Shown in pieces: positions 34,624 to 49,110 of a DNA stretch of 64,000 bases (position 1 is its first letter; each line of letters starts with the position of its first letter). The DNA comes from Lyophyllum atratum. Its lineage: Eukaryota; Basidiomycota; Agaricomycetes; Agaricales; Lyophyllaceae. Both the position numbers and the translations under genes were made by a program. The notes beneath the pieces are model-generated. The model was not told where the DNA came from. It saw only the letters and a list, made by a program, of their open reading frames with translations, and ran no database searches. The stretch is taken from the NCBI GenBank assembly GCA_014905825.1, contig JACGCN010000004.1:1364001-1428000 (forward strand). Reading direction: 5' to 3'.

Positions 34624-37600
34624 ATGGAGGATGAAGTCTTGGAAGGGAAGCTCTTTGCGACTTTTGAAAAGCACGGAGAGTTCTCTGACACTCAACGCTC
34701 ATGCCTTGAGCTGGATTTATTTGAACATATATCTGAAGAGGACGATCGGAAAGAGTACCTTCTCTTCCAAAAGCTTTACAACATCGTGCGGTTCTTCATT
34801 GTCCAGTGAAAGAGTAAATTCAAATCTTTCTATAGCTCGATGTATACCAGGAACAGTCCTATTTACTCGATCCATATCTGGAAAACATGGTAGCTCCTGT
34901 GGTAGACTGCCTCAGGTCGCACGCGAAAGCATCTATTATCGACCGGCGACGGGGCTCACCGAAAAGAGTAGAGCGACTAGCACTTCTGCTGTACAGCTAC
35001 GTGAAATGCCGAGGGTATAAGACGATCAGTTAGTGCACCGTTCCCTAGTGAGCCTCTGACTGACCAGGAACCAGTCAGGTTTTTCCCCCATGAGATTGCG
35101 GATCTGTCAATTGCATTGAACTTCTTACTTGTGCCGATGGCCTGATTCAAGACGTGTCTCAATGGGCTTTGCGATATGTTGTCCTCATCTGGTTATCCCT
35201 CATCTGCATGATCCCGTTTGACTTGGCACAGTTTGACGAAACTGACGAAGCCGGCAACACTGCGACCTCCATTGAATCAGCCGCCAAAGGCTTTCTTGGA
35301 AAAGCTGGTCTGGAACGGCAGGGTGCTGCGTTGCTACTATCTCGCCTCTATACGAGGTAGGTGGTTCGATTTCATACAATCTAGGACTGTGATCATTTGT
35401 GTAGACAAGATACGCGCTCGCGCTTTCTTCGTTTTTAGAGTGGTCACGAACTCAACTCGAAGATAAATCTGATGTTTTCACTGTTTGTCATCTACGTATC
35501 CCATCGCCACCTTTCCCTCTAATGGGGACCCACAGTCAGTCGGCCTTCTTCAAGTTCTATGCGAGGTGGTGAATTCAGGCCCTGCCGATCAAATCCAAGA
35601 TAGAGCCTCACAACTATTGGCGATAGCGACCACGATCGAGGGGTCCAAAACACTCGCGAGTAATACTACCGTTCGGAAATTCAAGACCAAACTTCTGTCA
35701 CGAGTGGCATTACGTTTGCTGCCAGCAGGATCTAACCTGGGTCGACGTAAAGGTGAATGGTCCCCCTCTCTCACCTTGTGATCCCCGCGTGACCTTTGTG
35801 TAAGGCCGAATCTTGACTGGTGACGAAACTAGGGTGGATTTGTCTGTCCCAGAGTCATCGGACATGGAAGTCCCTGAAGAGGTAGAAAGTGTGCTAGAAC
35901 AACTCTTTGATGCCCTGCAGGACAAGGTCTGTTCCTGCATGCCTCGCACCAGCCATTGACGTGCTGATGCCATACTAGGATACTGTCGTGAGATGGTCAG
36001 CAGCGAAAGGCGTGGCACGTATATCCGAACGGCTTCCCGTCGATTTCGCCGACCAGGTCTTTGAAACGATTTTAGGCCTATTTGCTATTCACTCCATCAC
36101 TGCAGCTAGCCTTTATGATCTCCCAGCGATCGCCGAAAGCACGTGGCATGGTGCATGTTTAGCGTGTGCAGAAACGGCCCGCAGAGGTCTCATCGCCAGC
36201 AAAAGGCTTCCAGAGTTGATTGAGTGGCTGTCAAAGGTATGACCGCCGGCAATTTGGTCTTACCGATCCTGCAGATTCATTTCACCAGGCGCTGTATTTC
36301 GATTTACGGAAAGGCGCTCACTCGATTGGATCCAATGTTCGTGATGCCGCGGCATATGTGCTATGGGCTCTAGCACGAACCCAGGATCCTTCAGCCCTAG
36401 CGCCCCACGCTCAGAATCTTGCTCAGCGTTTAACCGCAGTGGCTCTCTACTGATAGAGAGATACATATTCGTAGAGCTGCTAGCTGCGGCCTTTCAAGAA
36501 CATGTCGGAAGAAACGTAAGCTGCGAGATTCTTCGCGAGGACTTCTGCTGATATAACTGTGGTCATGCCAAGAGTTTGTTTCCCCATGGTATAGACGTAC
36601 TGGGACAGACGGATTTCTATGCTGTCAGTATCCGGCGCAATGCCTATCTTACGGCTGCACCTCAAGTCACAAAGTGAGTCACTCAGTCTAAGGTGTCCTC
36701 ACATCAGCTAAGTCTCCATCAAGGACATCCGGAATACCGACCTTTCTTGTTGAACCATGTTCTTGATGTGGTTTTAAGACACTGGGATGCTACGATGCGG
36801 GAGCTAGGATCGCAGTCACTGCGATTGATATGTCAAATAGATCTTGCCACCCTGGGCCCAGAAGCGTGTGCTAAATCGGTATGTCCTTTTGTCTATGCCC
36901 CCTCGTGCGCGGTAACCTTATTAGTTGACAGACTCGTTTGTTGGACTCGATCGATGTATCAGATCTGCATGGGGGTTTGCTTGCGTTATCGGAAATAGCC
37001 CTCGCTTATCGTGGTTTTGGAGACGCTGCTTCGCGGGAAGGCCACATGCGTCAGGTAGACACGCCGATTGCGATTATTCTAGTTGCTGATCCAGGTGTGT
37101 TTTAGATCTTCCAATCTCTGTCCCATATACCCTTCGATGTTGTGGTTGGTTCTCGCAACGCGATTGTCACCGCTGCCGCATGTCGCCTCATTTCCATCAC
37201 TGTAACGCTGCCAGAGATACAGCAGGAATCCACGTCTGTTCCCCAATGGAGGAAAATCGTAGACCATGGTCTGAAACACCGAACACTCTTTGTCCAAGAA
37301 GCCGCTGCAGATGCTATGGCGTCCATCAGCAAACTCGTCGACTGCTCTGCAAGCGTTAAAAGATAAGGGACTTTCCTAATTTAACCCAGCCCTTGTTTAC
37401 CTTCGTCAATTAACACGTTGATCCGAGAACTGAAAACTAGTTCACCGGTGGATACAGCAGAGTCTTGGAACAGTTCTTGGGAAGATTGATTACTTGGCAT
37501 ACCCCAATGCTTATCCAGAAGCAATCGAATGTCTTCTGACTTTCGTTAAGCCTATTGTGAGGTCTCCCGCCCTCCCTTCACCTAATAATACCCTAATCAC

Positions 37601-39147
37601 GGGAAATCCAGTCATCGCCAAGATCGAGTGTTGAAGCACGGCGGAACTGTTATGCTGCTATTCCACACATCTTATCGACGGTAGCTGGCGACATTCCTCA
37701 TTGTATGTCCTGATTTATCTTCATACCCGCTGAGCCTACCTCAATGCCAATCGCTTGCTCGCCAGACTTGACAGCCGAAGTTGTCAACTCGCTTTACGAC
37801 AGCATGTTGAGCGGCCTGGATGACTATTCCACCGATGAACGAGGAGATGTCGGTTCCTGGATTCGTGTTGCCTGCATACAGAGCCTGACTGCATTCAGCG
37901 AAATCCTGATACGTAAAGCAAGCTTGATACCGGACTTCAATGCCTACCTACCTCCTTCTAAACTCCATTCTGCGGTATCTGGAATCCTGAAGCAAGGCGT
38001 CGAGAGGTTGGACAACGTTCGCCAAGTAGCTGGTGAATGCGTCGTACGGCTCCTTGACCTGCCGTTACCTGCGGTGCATAACCCCATTCAATGGAAGCTC
38101 CCGGGAATGCCGTTACTGGAAGAGTTATTCAGGAGGTATGCCCTATTCTTCATGTTGATCAGAAGTCAATTCATACGGGAACAATCAGCGAAGAGAACGT
38201 TGGCTGGAACGAGGCGGGATGGCTGTTTCCCAGGGCTGTTCGCCTACTGGAAGTGGCAGAATATCGCTCTTCCGTTTTATACAGGGCTCGTGCTCAGCCT
38301 TGGGAGTAAAACAGACAGTACTGTGAGTGTACAAGCTCTAAATTTACCCTCGAAACTAAAATTGCATAGCATCGGCCTTTGGCTACGAGCCTCGTAACAT
38401 ATGTCAAATCGTTGCCGTCAACCAGCGAAGATGCTACATATGACATGAACACCCTTGTCGAGGACCTCATCGCGCAGGCAAAATCACATATAACTTCCAA
38501 TACGATAGTGATTCCTGTTCTGCAGACTTTCAATGTCTTGCTTGACGGAGATGCTCTGATACAACTTTCTCAAGATTCACATGGGCTCAAGAAGTTAGTA
38601 TTTGACAGTTCCTCTCCAGCTTTTAAAGAGATACTCAGGCCCTCCTTAGTTTACAGGATTTGCTCTACATGATCACAAGGAATGTGTCTCGTCTTAAGAG
38701 TATTCCAAGGATACAAGAGTCAATGAAGATGTACGCCTGCTTTTCTCGCCCAGCCTTTCAGCAGGTTGACAATCTTTGCTTATAGGGTGGTCAATCTCCT
38801 TCCCTTCGAACCTCTCTTCAACACCTGCGTACCGAAGTTGGTCGACTTCCTTGGACATCAATTCCCTAGCGTAAATCGTCACCCGGTCTATCATCGTTTC
38901 CTAACTGATGGAATAATGTAATAGATTCGGAGTCATTCTGCAGAATACCTATATGTCTCTCTGCAAGGCACGGATGTGGGCAAAGAGACAGACGAGATAG
39001 AGGAGGTGCTGCTGGAAACTGAATGGTCAGTAAAGAAATTTCTTATCTCGAAAGCTCAAGTCATGCGGATTACCTAGGTCATCCCCTGACGAGAAGGTAG
39101 CAACAGAAGCGGCGGAGCGTGTTGTGGCATTATTTCTTAGTGCATAA
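34624..39147 (+). CDS. TBCD: tubulin-specific chaperone D (cofactor D, Alp1/Cin1)
   Basis: A roughly 20-exon gene from ATG 34624 to TAA 39147, rebuilt with introns of about 50-60 nt. Landmarks of TBCD appear in order: Gln-Glu-Gln-Ser-Tyr-Leu-Leu-Asp-Pro-Tyr-Leu-Glu; Ile-Arg-Phe-Phe-Pro-His-Glu; Trp-Ala-Leu-Arg-Tyr-Val-Val-Leu-Ile-Trp-Leu-Ser-Leu-Ile-Cys-Met-Ile-Pro-Phe-Asp-Leu; HEAT/ARM-type repeats; Pro-Glu-Tyr-Arg-Pro-Phe-Leu-Leu; and a C-terminal Val-Pro-Lys-Leu-Val-Asp-Phe-Leu-Gly-His segment. Cofactor D captures beta-tubulin during heterodimer assembly in the cytosol. The frame carries extra bases at 36451, 36485, 36724/36725, 37451 and 38283 and missing bases near 35136, 35438 and 38600. 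Nearly all are at or next to third codon positions. One intron (37363-37416) reads AT...AC. The product is nevertheless colinear with the family, so I call it functional. Confidence 0.9.
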
Positions 39148-39708
39148 GGAAAGTACGCCTTCCTTGGAGCTAGCGGGTAGCATATTAAATTACGAACCGC
39201 CCGAACCTGTTTCTCATTGTCAAACTCTTGTTCGACCACCCTGCTGAACCAATAACATCCATAATTTTCAGTGAGTAATGACCTTGTTCAATGGTCAAAC
39301 AGGTAACGAGTAGGTGGTCACCGTGTTTCGCCGTGAGGTTCGCAAAATGTAGGGTTACTGATGGTCAAATGCTACCAGCATGTCGCACACTGCCCGGTCC
39401 CTATCGTAAGAGTACTCCAGATTCAGGCGACTTTTTTTCGTTATTTTTAGAAATAGACAGGCAGCTCTAGCAGAGCAAGCTCAAGTTCAACATTACTTTA
39501 TATGATTGTTCGGTTAGGGAGAGGTTTGAGGGAGGGTGTGGATATACGGTAATTATTTCGCGAAGGCATATCGTGGGAACTTTGTAGATAACTCACTCAT
39601 TGCTGTATTCAATTCACTTGCTCTGTTCACTGACTCCAGAACGAGTCCATCCTCCGTCGCCTCCATTAAGCATACCTTAACTGGGCGTATCTGCAAAGCC
39701 AGCGTACT
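39148..39708. other. intergenic between TBCD and VMA2
   Basis: It contains the TBCD 3' region and the VMA2 promoter and leader, both plus strand. No gene is visible. Pyrimidine/purine tracts occur near 39430-39540. Confidence 0.5.
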
Positions 39709-41760
<2,052 letters not shown>

Positions 41761-43377
41761 ATATGAATTCAAGTGAATAGGTACAGATAAGGACCATGAT
41801 TTCTCCCACAAACTGTACAACTCTTTCATGATGAAGATTACGCTTCCCGCCTGTATGTTTTCCCTGGATAAGTTTTTGTGGCGCCCGAGGTGCCTCGTCC
41901 TGCCAAGGGGCCGATTCTTGAACCATCACGGGAGCGAGGAGATGACATCTCCCATGTAGAGTACTTATATGAACAGATTCCGGACAGAGAAGATAGATGT
42001 CTGGCGGATTTAAGACACCAGGTTGACGTGTACCTCAGAAACGAACGCCATATGCAGCCATGCCTGTTGGACATCATCCGTAAACAGCGGTTCTAGGACG
42101 GTATGACTCTGATTAACAGTTTATAGAAGACACGAGCGTTGATCTAAGGTCGAAGTGTTCCTTGGGGTGAGAATCGACATATGATGATAACCACTAGGAG
42201 AAAGACAGAGTAGTTATATAAAGGGGCATAGATAGGGCGACAAAGAAGGCCTCTCGATGATCCGAGGCGAGATATATTTCTGGACCCGCGTATCGAACGT
42301 GGGGGCAGCCGACAACCTGTCCCGTATATCGTTGTCCACATGGTCCCACATGGGTGAAATATATTGTCTAGCTTGCGCGACGCGACGGAGAACTAAAGCT
42401 CACCTCGTGTGGGATCATGATGCCAAACTTGCGGGTGGCATCGGGTACTAGGCTATAAGGTTTTCTGAATGCGATTGAGAGAAGGTGTTACGCATCTGGA
42501 AGCTAGGCCTTGCAACACTAAGGCGAGTAAGGGAAGAGTAGTGTGTGTATGATAAGGATAGTAGAACATCGACTCTCTACGCCTTGGGGTAGAGGATGTC
42601 AGCAACGGTAAAACGGCTAGAGGACTCCACATGCTTCAAATAGGGCAAGGCATTCAAAGAGTGTAAGAAGGATCACGAAGACAGGCAGGAAAAGGTAAGT
42701 GTGATGCAGGTGCAAGGCATTGTCCGGTAAACTAATCATGGTGGCCATGCCTGAAGTTGCGAATGCGGTTAAGGTTAGCGTCCGCTTGTCAGGTTTCTCC
42801 GGCGGTGTCTCAGCAGAGCAAACGGTCCCTTTAACGGTTAACCAAAGACATTGGGGAAAGGAAGCAGGACAGAACAAGCAGCTGGAGATCTTCCGGGAGC
42901 CGAAATGGGTTCCTGTGGAAGGAAATGAATGTCGTGTCTATCCCAACGTGGGGAGATATTGAAAAGCGTGTTGGGCCTTGGGCCACTTAAAATATGGACT
43001 CTGGGAGTGCCACGATCATCTCCGCTGAGGACCGGAAGAAAAGGAAAGGGGCCAGGAGATGGACTGTGTAAGTGGCAATATAATTTGGAATGCTCTGGGC
43101 ATGCATGTCTATATCATTCATGAATAAAGTGGGCGCAGTAATCAAATGTTCGTGATTGAAAGACATTGATCTGAAGGTGCGGGTAGTGTGCGGCATGTGT
43201 GCTGAAAGGGGGAGATATGAAGAAAATCAGGCATGTCACGGCATGAGAAGATCGCGTGGAAGAATTCCACCAAGAGAGCCAAAATGCAAAACAGCTGGCC
43301 CAGTGAGTCGCCACCGCCATGTGTTTCACTACTTATATAGCCGGCCCTACTTCCTGTATTTCCATTCCCCCCTCCCC
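41761..43377. other. intergenic; one unconfirmed open frame
   Basis: About 1.6 kb. A plus-strand open frame at 41878-42096 (72 codons, no ATG) has protein-like composition, but no family or exon partner was found. TATA-like acttatatag at 43330-43339 lies about 40 bases before the SOK1 start codon. Confidence 0.45.
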
Positions 43378-45862
43378 ATGGACCACCTTGCCCATGACTT
43401 TGCCGTCAACCACCGCAAGCGCAAGGCCGACGATGACGACTCTCAGGACGGTCCAGCCACTGACAACCCCGTAGTCACCCCTCTCGTCGACGCCCCCTCC
43501 GACGCGCCCGACACTGCCCCACGCCAGCCCTGGCTTGCCTCTCGTACCGAGTGGCCAGCCCCGCCGTCCCCTCAGGTCTCTAGCCCCCTCTCTGGCGAGG
43601 TCATGTTTAACACTTATCCCCCTAATCCGACGAAGCGACCTCGGCTCGAGAAAATCGAAACCTCGTTACGCATCACGAGGAGGCTCACCTCAAGGAAGTC
43701 CGCAGTCAGAGCGACGCCCTCCAGACCGCCCCCAACTACCCGGCATGGTAGCGATATCGAAGACCTTGGCATGGTGTCAGCAGCTGATCCTGGTCCCTCC
43801 AGCGGTTCTCTTCTGCATCTACGCCCGGGGCCGAAATCAGCTGATCCGTTGTCCCCTTCCGTGGGCCCCTTCTTCCCTATCGATACAAATTCAATCCACA
43901 TACCATCCCTTCAACCTCTTGTCAACCGTCAGACTCTAAAGGAGCTTGATCTAGATGTCATTCTTCGCAACCCTCAACTTCGTGCGTTTTTTTCCTTTCA
44001 TATCCTTATCTCCCTCAATTAATTCAATACACTGCAGGTCATGACCTTCTCTTCGATCCGGGCTTGCAGTTCCGGCCAACCTGCAGTCGTCGAAAACGCG
44101 GCATGTGCGAAAGGTATTGGGCTGCTCTTATCCAGGAAGTTGAATCAGGGTGTACCTGCGTATCTTTCGACTCCTATGGAAAGCCACATACCGTTGTCTG
44201 CGCGTGTGTACAGGTTCCGAAACCTCCCTCCCATCCCGTCGTCGCGTATTCCTCTGCCCTCAACGTCCTTACGTTACGAATGCCATCCAGAATCCGTAAT
44301 CTCCTTGCAGAATTTCTCGAGGTCCTGCTCCTTGTCATACAGCCCCTCTCCTCCATATCTGGCATGTACGTGAATCCCAACACGTTTAAATCACAGATGC
44401 AGGAGCATTCTGCTCAGGCCGCCTACATTCGCTCTATCTTCGATCCTGCTTTGATCGAACAGGAGCTTAAGCATGAATTGTTTGATCCGTCTGGACTGTT
44501 TTCTGCTATCGGTGGTATTCTAAAAGGTCATTGTGCGCCAATGAGGGACCGCGCTGTAGAGGCCATGGTTCAGGCTGCTCAAGCTTGTGCACCTGGGGGG
44601 ACCGGCAGTAAAAGCGATGCAGTATCTGCTGTAAGGATGTGTCTAGAGATCCTTGAACTCATGAAATTGGTGCGTCAGTATACAAATACTATCGTCGCTC
44701 AGAATACCGACGCCGCGATTCCTCCCATCTGTAGGATATCGCGAACCATCAGCTCCAGACACTACGTCCGTTCCTGATGCGCACAGTCGGGTCAATTTGA
44801 GCTCAAAGCATTCAAGACTCGCAAAGGATCCGAGTACTCGCTGCAACTGACTCGCGAGTGGTTACGTTCCGCTCATTCCGACCTACTTGCACGGGGACCT
44901 ATCTCGCATCCAAGGTATCCTTCTGGCACCGTCCAATATAGCTCCCTTCCCCGAAACCAACAGACATACCTCGCAGGTCCTCAAAGGTACTTTGGACTTG
45001 GTGTTCGATCCCCCGCCATCGTCCCCTTCTGCCTCCACTGCGTCTTCGTCTTCCCCTCCTCCAACTCCTATATTTCAATCTGCCACATCCTCGTCATCGC
45101 GACTGCAAGGACCGCCAGAGACGGCTTACCTAGACAATAATCGCCTAGCTCTTCTCAGCGCAGATGCTGCTGATACTACGGCTCTATACATGTTTTTGCT
45201 TCTGTATCGACAGCTGGTGCACTCGGAGTCTGGTGACTCACCCCCTGCCTCGCCACAAGATCTCTCGAAGGTAGATGATGCAAACCTGCTGCGACTCAAA
45301 AGCGAGATTCGCGACATTGGATCGAGTCGCCTCGGCTACTGTTTTTCCTCCAGGATCGGGATCGAGGAGGTTGACAGTGCTCGGGAGAAAGAACTCGAAA
45401 AAGAACGGTCTGCCAAGCAAGACATCGTTCTGCAGGTCGCGAAACGAGCCAAGGACGCTCGCAGCCCCACTACTTCATCACCCCTATCATCGCAGCCGTC
45501 CTCGCCAGTGGGTGAAGCTCCTGACGAACATATGCTGAGCCTTGCTCAGCGATGGGCAGACTCCAATATCCACCCCGATTCGCCTTTGTGCTCGATGCTG
45601 CGGCGCCGTTTACGCGATGTGGTCTTTAACTCTGTTATTGCCCAAGCATATCCTGGCCGCGATTCTAAGACAGGGAAACTAGCTACCATCGACTTCGCTT
45701 GCGTGCATATGCAGTCTGCTCAGCAAATACCTTCGGCGCGGCCACGGGTATGGAACCCTGGCTGAAGAAATCCGCTCCCTTTCGGAAAAGATCTCGCGCC
45801 TAGCACTCATTCATCTCAACGCATACCTGCCCCTTTACGAACAAGACGGCTTTCTGGCCTGA
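43378..45862 (+). CDS. SOK1: Sok1/TCP11-family protein
   Basis: ATG 43378 to TGA 45862. The first exon is a disordered, basic/Pro-rich leader. From about 44030 the TCP11 domain follows: Met-Pro-Ser-Arg-Ile-Arg-Asn-Leu-Leu-Ala-Glu-Phe-Leu-Glu-Val, Gly-Met-Tyr-Val-Asn-Pro-Asn, Ala-Ala-Tyr-Ile-Arg-Ser-Ile-Phe-Asp-Pro-Ala-Leu-Ile-Glu-Gln-Glu-Leu, Gly-His-Cys-Ala-Pro-Met-Arg-Asp, Asp-Ile-Ala-Asn-His-Gln-Leu-Gln-Thr-Leu-Arg, then Leu-Asp-Asn-Asn-Arg-Leu-Ala-Leu-Leu-Ser and a terminal Leu-Asn-Ala-Tyr-Leu-Pro-Leu-Tyr-Glu. Yeast Sok1 is a high-copy suppressor of loss of PKA; TCP11 modulates cAMP signalling in sperm. Intron acceptors at about 44038 and 44735 are clear. An extra G at 44786 (ACA/ACG) and missing bases near 44914, 45706 and 45756 break the frame. 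The last ~150 nt needed two shifts to recover the conserved end. Confidence 0.87.
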
Positions 45863-46905
45863 CCAACAATAGACAATTCAACTTAATTGCACGTCGTCAT
45901 GGCCCATATCCACAGTTTACTCAGCGTTCGCATTAATATATACAATTCATTGCCCACGACCCTCGACCTTGTACATATACACCTGGCGCCTATTTTTTAT
46001 GCCACATTGATATCCCGCATTTGTGAACTAGGATTCATACCGCATTGTATACCCAACTACGTGGCGCACTCAATACCTTTGAACATTCCTTATTTAGAAC
46101 AAACGCTGGCCCTATGTGTGAGTTCGCAACTTTGTCGGAATAATATGAAAGCCTCGCTGCTGCTGCAAGGACGCGCGACGCGAGCGAAAAGCATAGTGAA
46201 GGGGCTTGCCGAGGCGCGAGGTACGATAAGCATCATTCAGCGCTCAGATGAAGAAAGCGCAGGCTTGGCAGCTGACATTTGATCACAAGTCATGCATCGG
46301 GTGAGGCAGCGTAACCTGGCCATCGGACAGAGGTGCGAGTCTCTCGGTGAAATCGTCCGTGTAGTAAATGTGCCTTGTCATTATACATGCGGCAAACCCG
46401 GTCACTAGTCCCCGCACGGCACCGCGGTTGGTCAAAATCTCGTGCGTGCTGTAATCTGCTGATCCTGCACAGAATTCACACATGTCGCGGCCAGTCCAGT
46501 CCGAAGTGCAGTCGGAGCCAGGGACCGCAGTGAAGTGACTGAATAAGATTTTACGCTGTACCATCGTGCAGATCGTGCATTGCCATGTGATGGACGAGGT
46601 GTAGGCACAGTTGTGTTCATGTTGTTGAATGGTGGTGGACGCGACGATCAGCTTTGTGTGATTTCAATTTCCTTGTCAACGTGATAACCACGTGGCTCCA
46701 TGTGGCAAGCATTCGGTCCGTCTCTCCGACAGACAAGTTCACAAGCGAAGTCGCCTGTCAGGAATTCAGCAGCCCGAACGTTAACCCCAGAAATTATTTC
46801 CCACTTTTCGCAGCGTCTTCATTGGACTGGTTATGGTAGCGAGCTGTTGAGAGCTAGGATCCGTTGTGTCCGCCGTGACTGCCTTACACGCAAGCTTTGG
46901 CAAAA
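45863..46905. other. intergenic between two plus-strand genes
   Basis: No supported gene. A minus-strand frame at 46283-46564 with five cysteines and a possible upstream ATG at 46618 was considered but lacks family support. Confidence 0.45.
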
Positions 46906-48639
46906 ATGTCCCCACCTCTACCACTCGCGCCCACTGACACTGAGACGGATAAGGCCACCGCTATAGATGACCAGCCTACACCATTGACTATTATCAATGT
47001 CCGTCTATCCCATACAGACCAAGATCTATCACGCAAGCTATGGCGGGTAGAGTGTCGCGATGGCCGGGTTCATAGAGTTACATCGCAAATCGAGGATGAA
47101 ATCTCCATCGACAATCAGGTGGATGCAGGGGGTAGCCTCATGCTCCCATCGTGAGTCACCCTATCTTTACTCGCGCTCACGGATTATGAAGCTGTCTATA
47201 CTCTTAAGGTTATGCCATTCACATGTACATCTCGACAAGTGCTTCATCCTCGATAGGTGCAATTTGGTCTCGGGGTACGATGTCTCATTAGCGCCTCGTT
47301 AATCTGTACTGGTTCCTCATCAATGATTCACGTCAGTCAGTTTGCAGAAGCTCTGGAAATAACAGGCAAGGCAAAAAGCAGCATTTCCTGCCAATTTGGT
47401 CGACCTCTATGACCGAGGCGCGCGGCTTATACGAGAGAGCGTCGAATGCGGCGTGACTTCCATGCGCGCTCATGTCGAAGTCGACAAGCTCGTTGGGTTC
47501 TCTTGCCTAGATGTAGCTCAGGCACTGCGAAGCAGGTTCCAGAGCATCTGCGATGTCCAAATTGCAGGTAGGTACCTTCGCACACAAGTCCTCGACCTGT
47601 AGATGCTGATCGTCGTCTGGACGCGTCATTAATTTCAGTCTTTGCTCAGGAACCTCTATTCGATGCTCCCGGAGACACCAAACCCGGATTAAATTTTAAT
47701 TTGCTACAAGAAGCTCTACAGAAGGATGGGATCAGCGTTATCGGTTCTGCGCCGTACGTGGAACCTACCATAGAACAGGCGAAGGCGAACATAGCTCTTA
47801 TCATGACTCAGGCGCATGAACATGACGCGCATGTCGATTTCCATCTTGACTATAATCTCGACCCGAACTCGAGCCGCTCGTCTATGAAGTCATCTCTCAG
47901 GCGAGAAAAAACGAGGAATGGTGGACGCGTACCAGGGAAGACCTTACCCGTCGTCGAATTACTGTCGGTCATGCCACGCGCCTGCAACTCTTTACCCCAG
48001 AAGAGTGGCAGGACCCTCGCAGAAGCCATCAAGGACCTTCCAATCACCTTTATTGGGCTACCACAATCCGACATTTATATGCAGGGCAGAGGGGACCATG
48101 AGAAGCCCTTGGGAGCTCCCCGAAGCACCTTACGCGTGCCTTATCTCTACAATAAGTATGGCATCGAAGTGGCCATGAGCGTCAACAACGTCCAGAACGC
48201 GTTCACGCCGCAAGGCTCGCTGGATCCTCTTGCGCTTTGTTCTCTCGGCGTGGCCATTTTCCAGACTGCAGCACCTGCTGACATCGAAACGCTTGTGGTA
48301 TGTATTACCTCTCACGAAATTCTGCCGCGATCATATGTACCCATTCATTTCTTCATCAAGCGATCCGTGACCTTGACGTCGAAGCTTGCCATCGGCGAGG
48401 GCGGTGCCCTTGCCAGCAGGGGTTTGTTTCCTGCCCAAGGCGACCCCGCGGATTTCGTGATCCTCCACGGCGCCGATACCCTCCAGTCTGCAGTCCTTCA
48501 TCCACCGTTCGATCGAACGACCATACGCGCCGGCAATGTCGTCGCGCGCAGACAAGCCCATACCTGGCTGGGGGATGCTGACGAAACTAGCAACGCCGGT
48601 CTTAATATTGGAAATCCGGGCAAGGTTCAGTCAACATAG
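46906..48639 (+). CDS. amidohydrolase, cytosine deaminase-like
   Basis: ATG 46906 to TAG 48639, about five exons. Metal-site motifs of the amidohydrolase superfamily appear in order: Cys-His-Ser-His-Val-His-Leu-Asp-Lys (HxH), Met-Arg-Ala-His-Val-Glu-Val-Asp, Asp-Phe-His-Leu-Asp-Tyr-Asn-Leu-Asp, Thr-Val-Gly-His-Ala-Thr-Arg-Leu and Met-Ser-Val-Asn-Asn-Val. The order and spacing resemble CodA-type cytosine deaminases and related fungal deaminases. It probably hydrolyses a C-N bond of a pyrimidine or similar heterocycle in the cytosol, with one or two divalent metals; the substrate is inferred only. Three single-base defects break the frame: an extra A at about 47382 (AGC-A before Phe), one missing base near 47874, and an extra C near 48012. 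Correcting them restores continuous homology, including Gly-Leu-Pro-Gln-Ser-Asp-Ile-Tyr-Met-Gln-Gly-Arg. The gene is convergent with the RAX1-like gene. Confidence 0.85.
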
Positions 48640-49110
48640 GAGATGGCACCTTGTTTCCCACCTTGGCCGTCTGAGAACAGGCGCCCTATCCCAGAGGTTG
48701 TCTTCCCTTGATGAACAGAATCTCCACCGACGATTACTTACAGCATACGGGACCTATGCCGGTTTTATCGCAAGCCAGACGTTCGGTGTACAGGCCCAAA
48801 TACCTGTTTCATTCAGAAAAGGGGTCCGGGCGATCAATGAGTATGAGTATACAGAGTGCGGTGGGTAACTTGGTAAAATAATTAATGAGTGACAGGAATA
48901 TGCAAGGAAGGTTCATGTACAGTACAAATGCGAGGATGAATGAATGTAGGATAGGACAGGAACATTGCAAATGAAAGATGTTATATCAAAGCAAAGTACA
49001 CAACTTGAGTATCGGGGGATATAGGCGGTGATCGCCAGCATGCATTGACATCTACGGGCTTATTGAAGAGTGTCTGGAGGTCGGAGCAACATTGCAAAAT
49101 GACTGAACGA
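48640..49110. other. 3' regions of convergent genes
   Basis: Sequence between the amidohydrolase stop and the RAX1-like stop. Only likely untranslated sequence is visible. Confidence 0.5.

Noticed and set aside
41878..42096. 72-codon plus-strand open frame after VMA2 with protein-like composition
   Set aside because: No ATG, no exon partner and no family signature; could be chance.
46283..46618. Minus-strand frame with several cysteines resembling a small secreted protein
   Set aside because: No clear signal peptide, and the join to an upstream ATG is doubtful.
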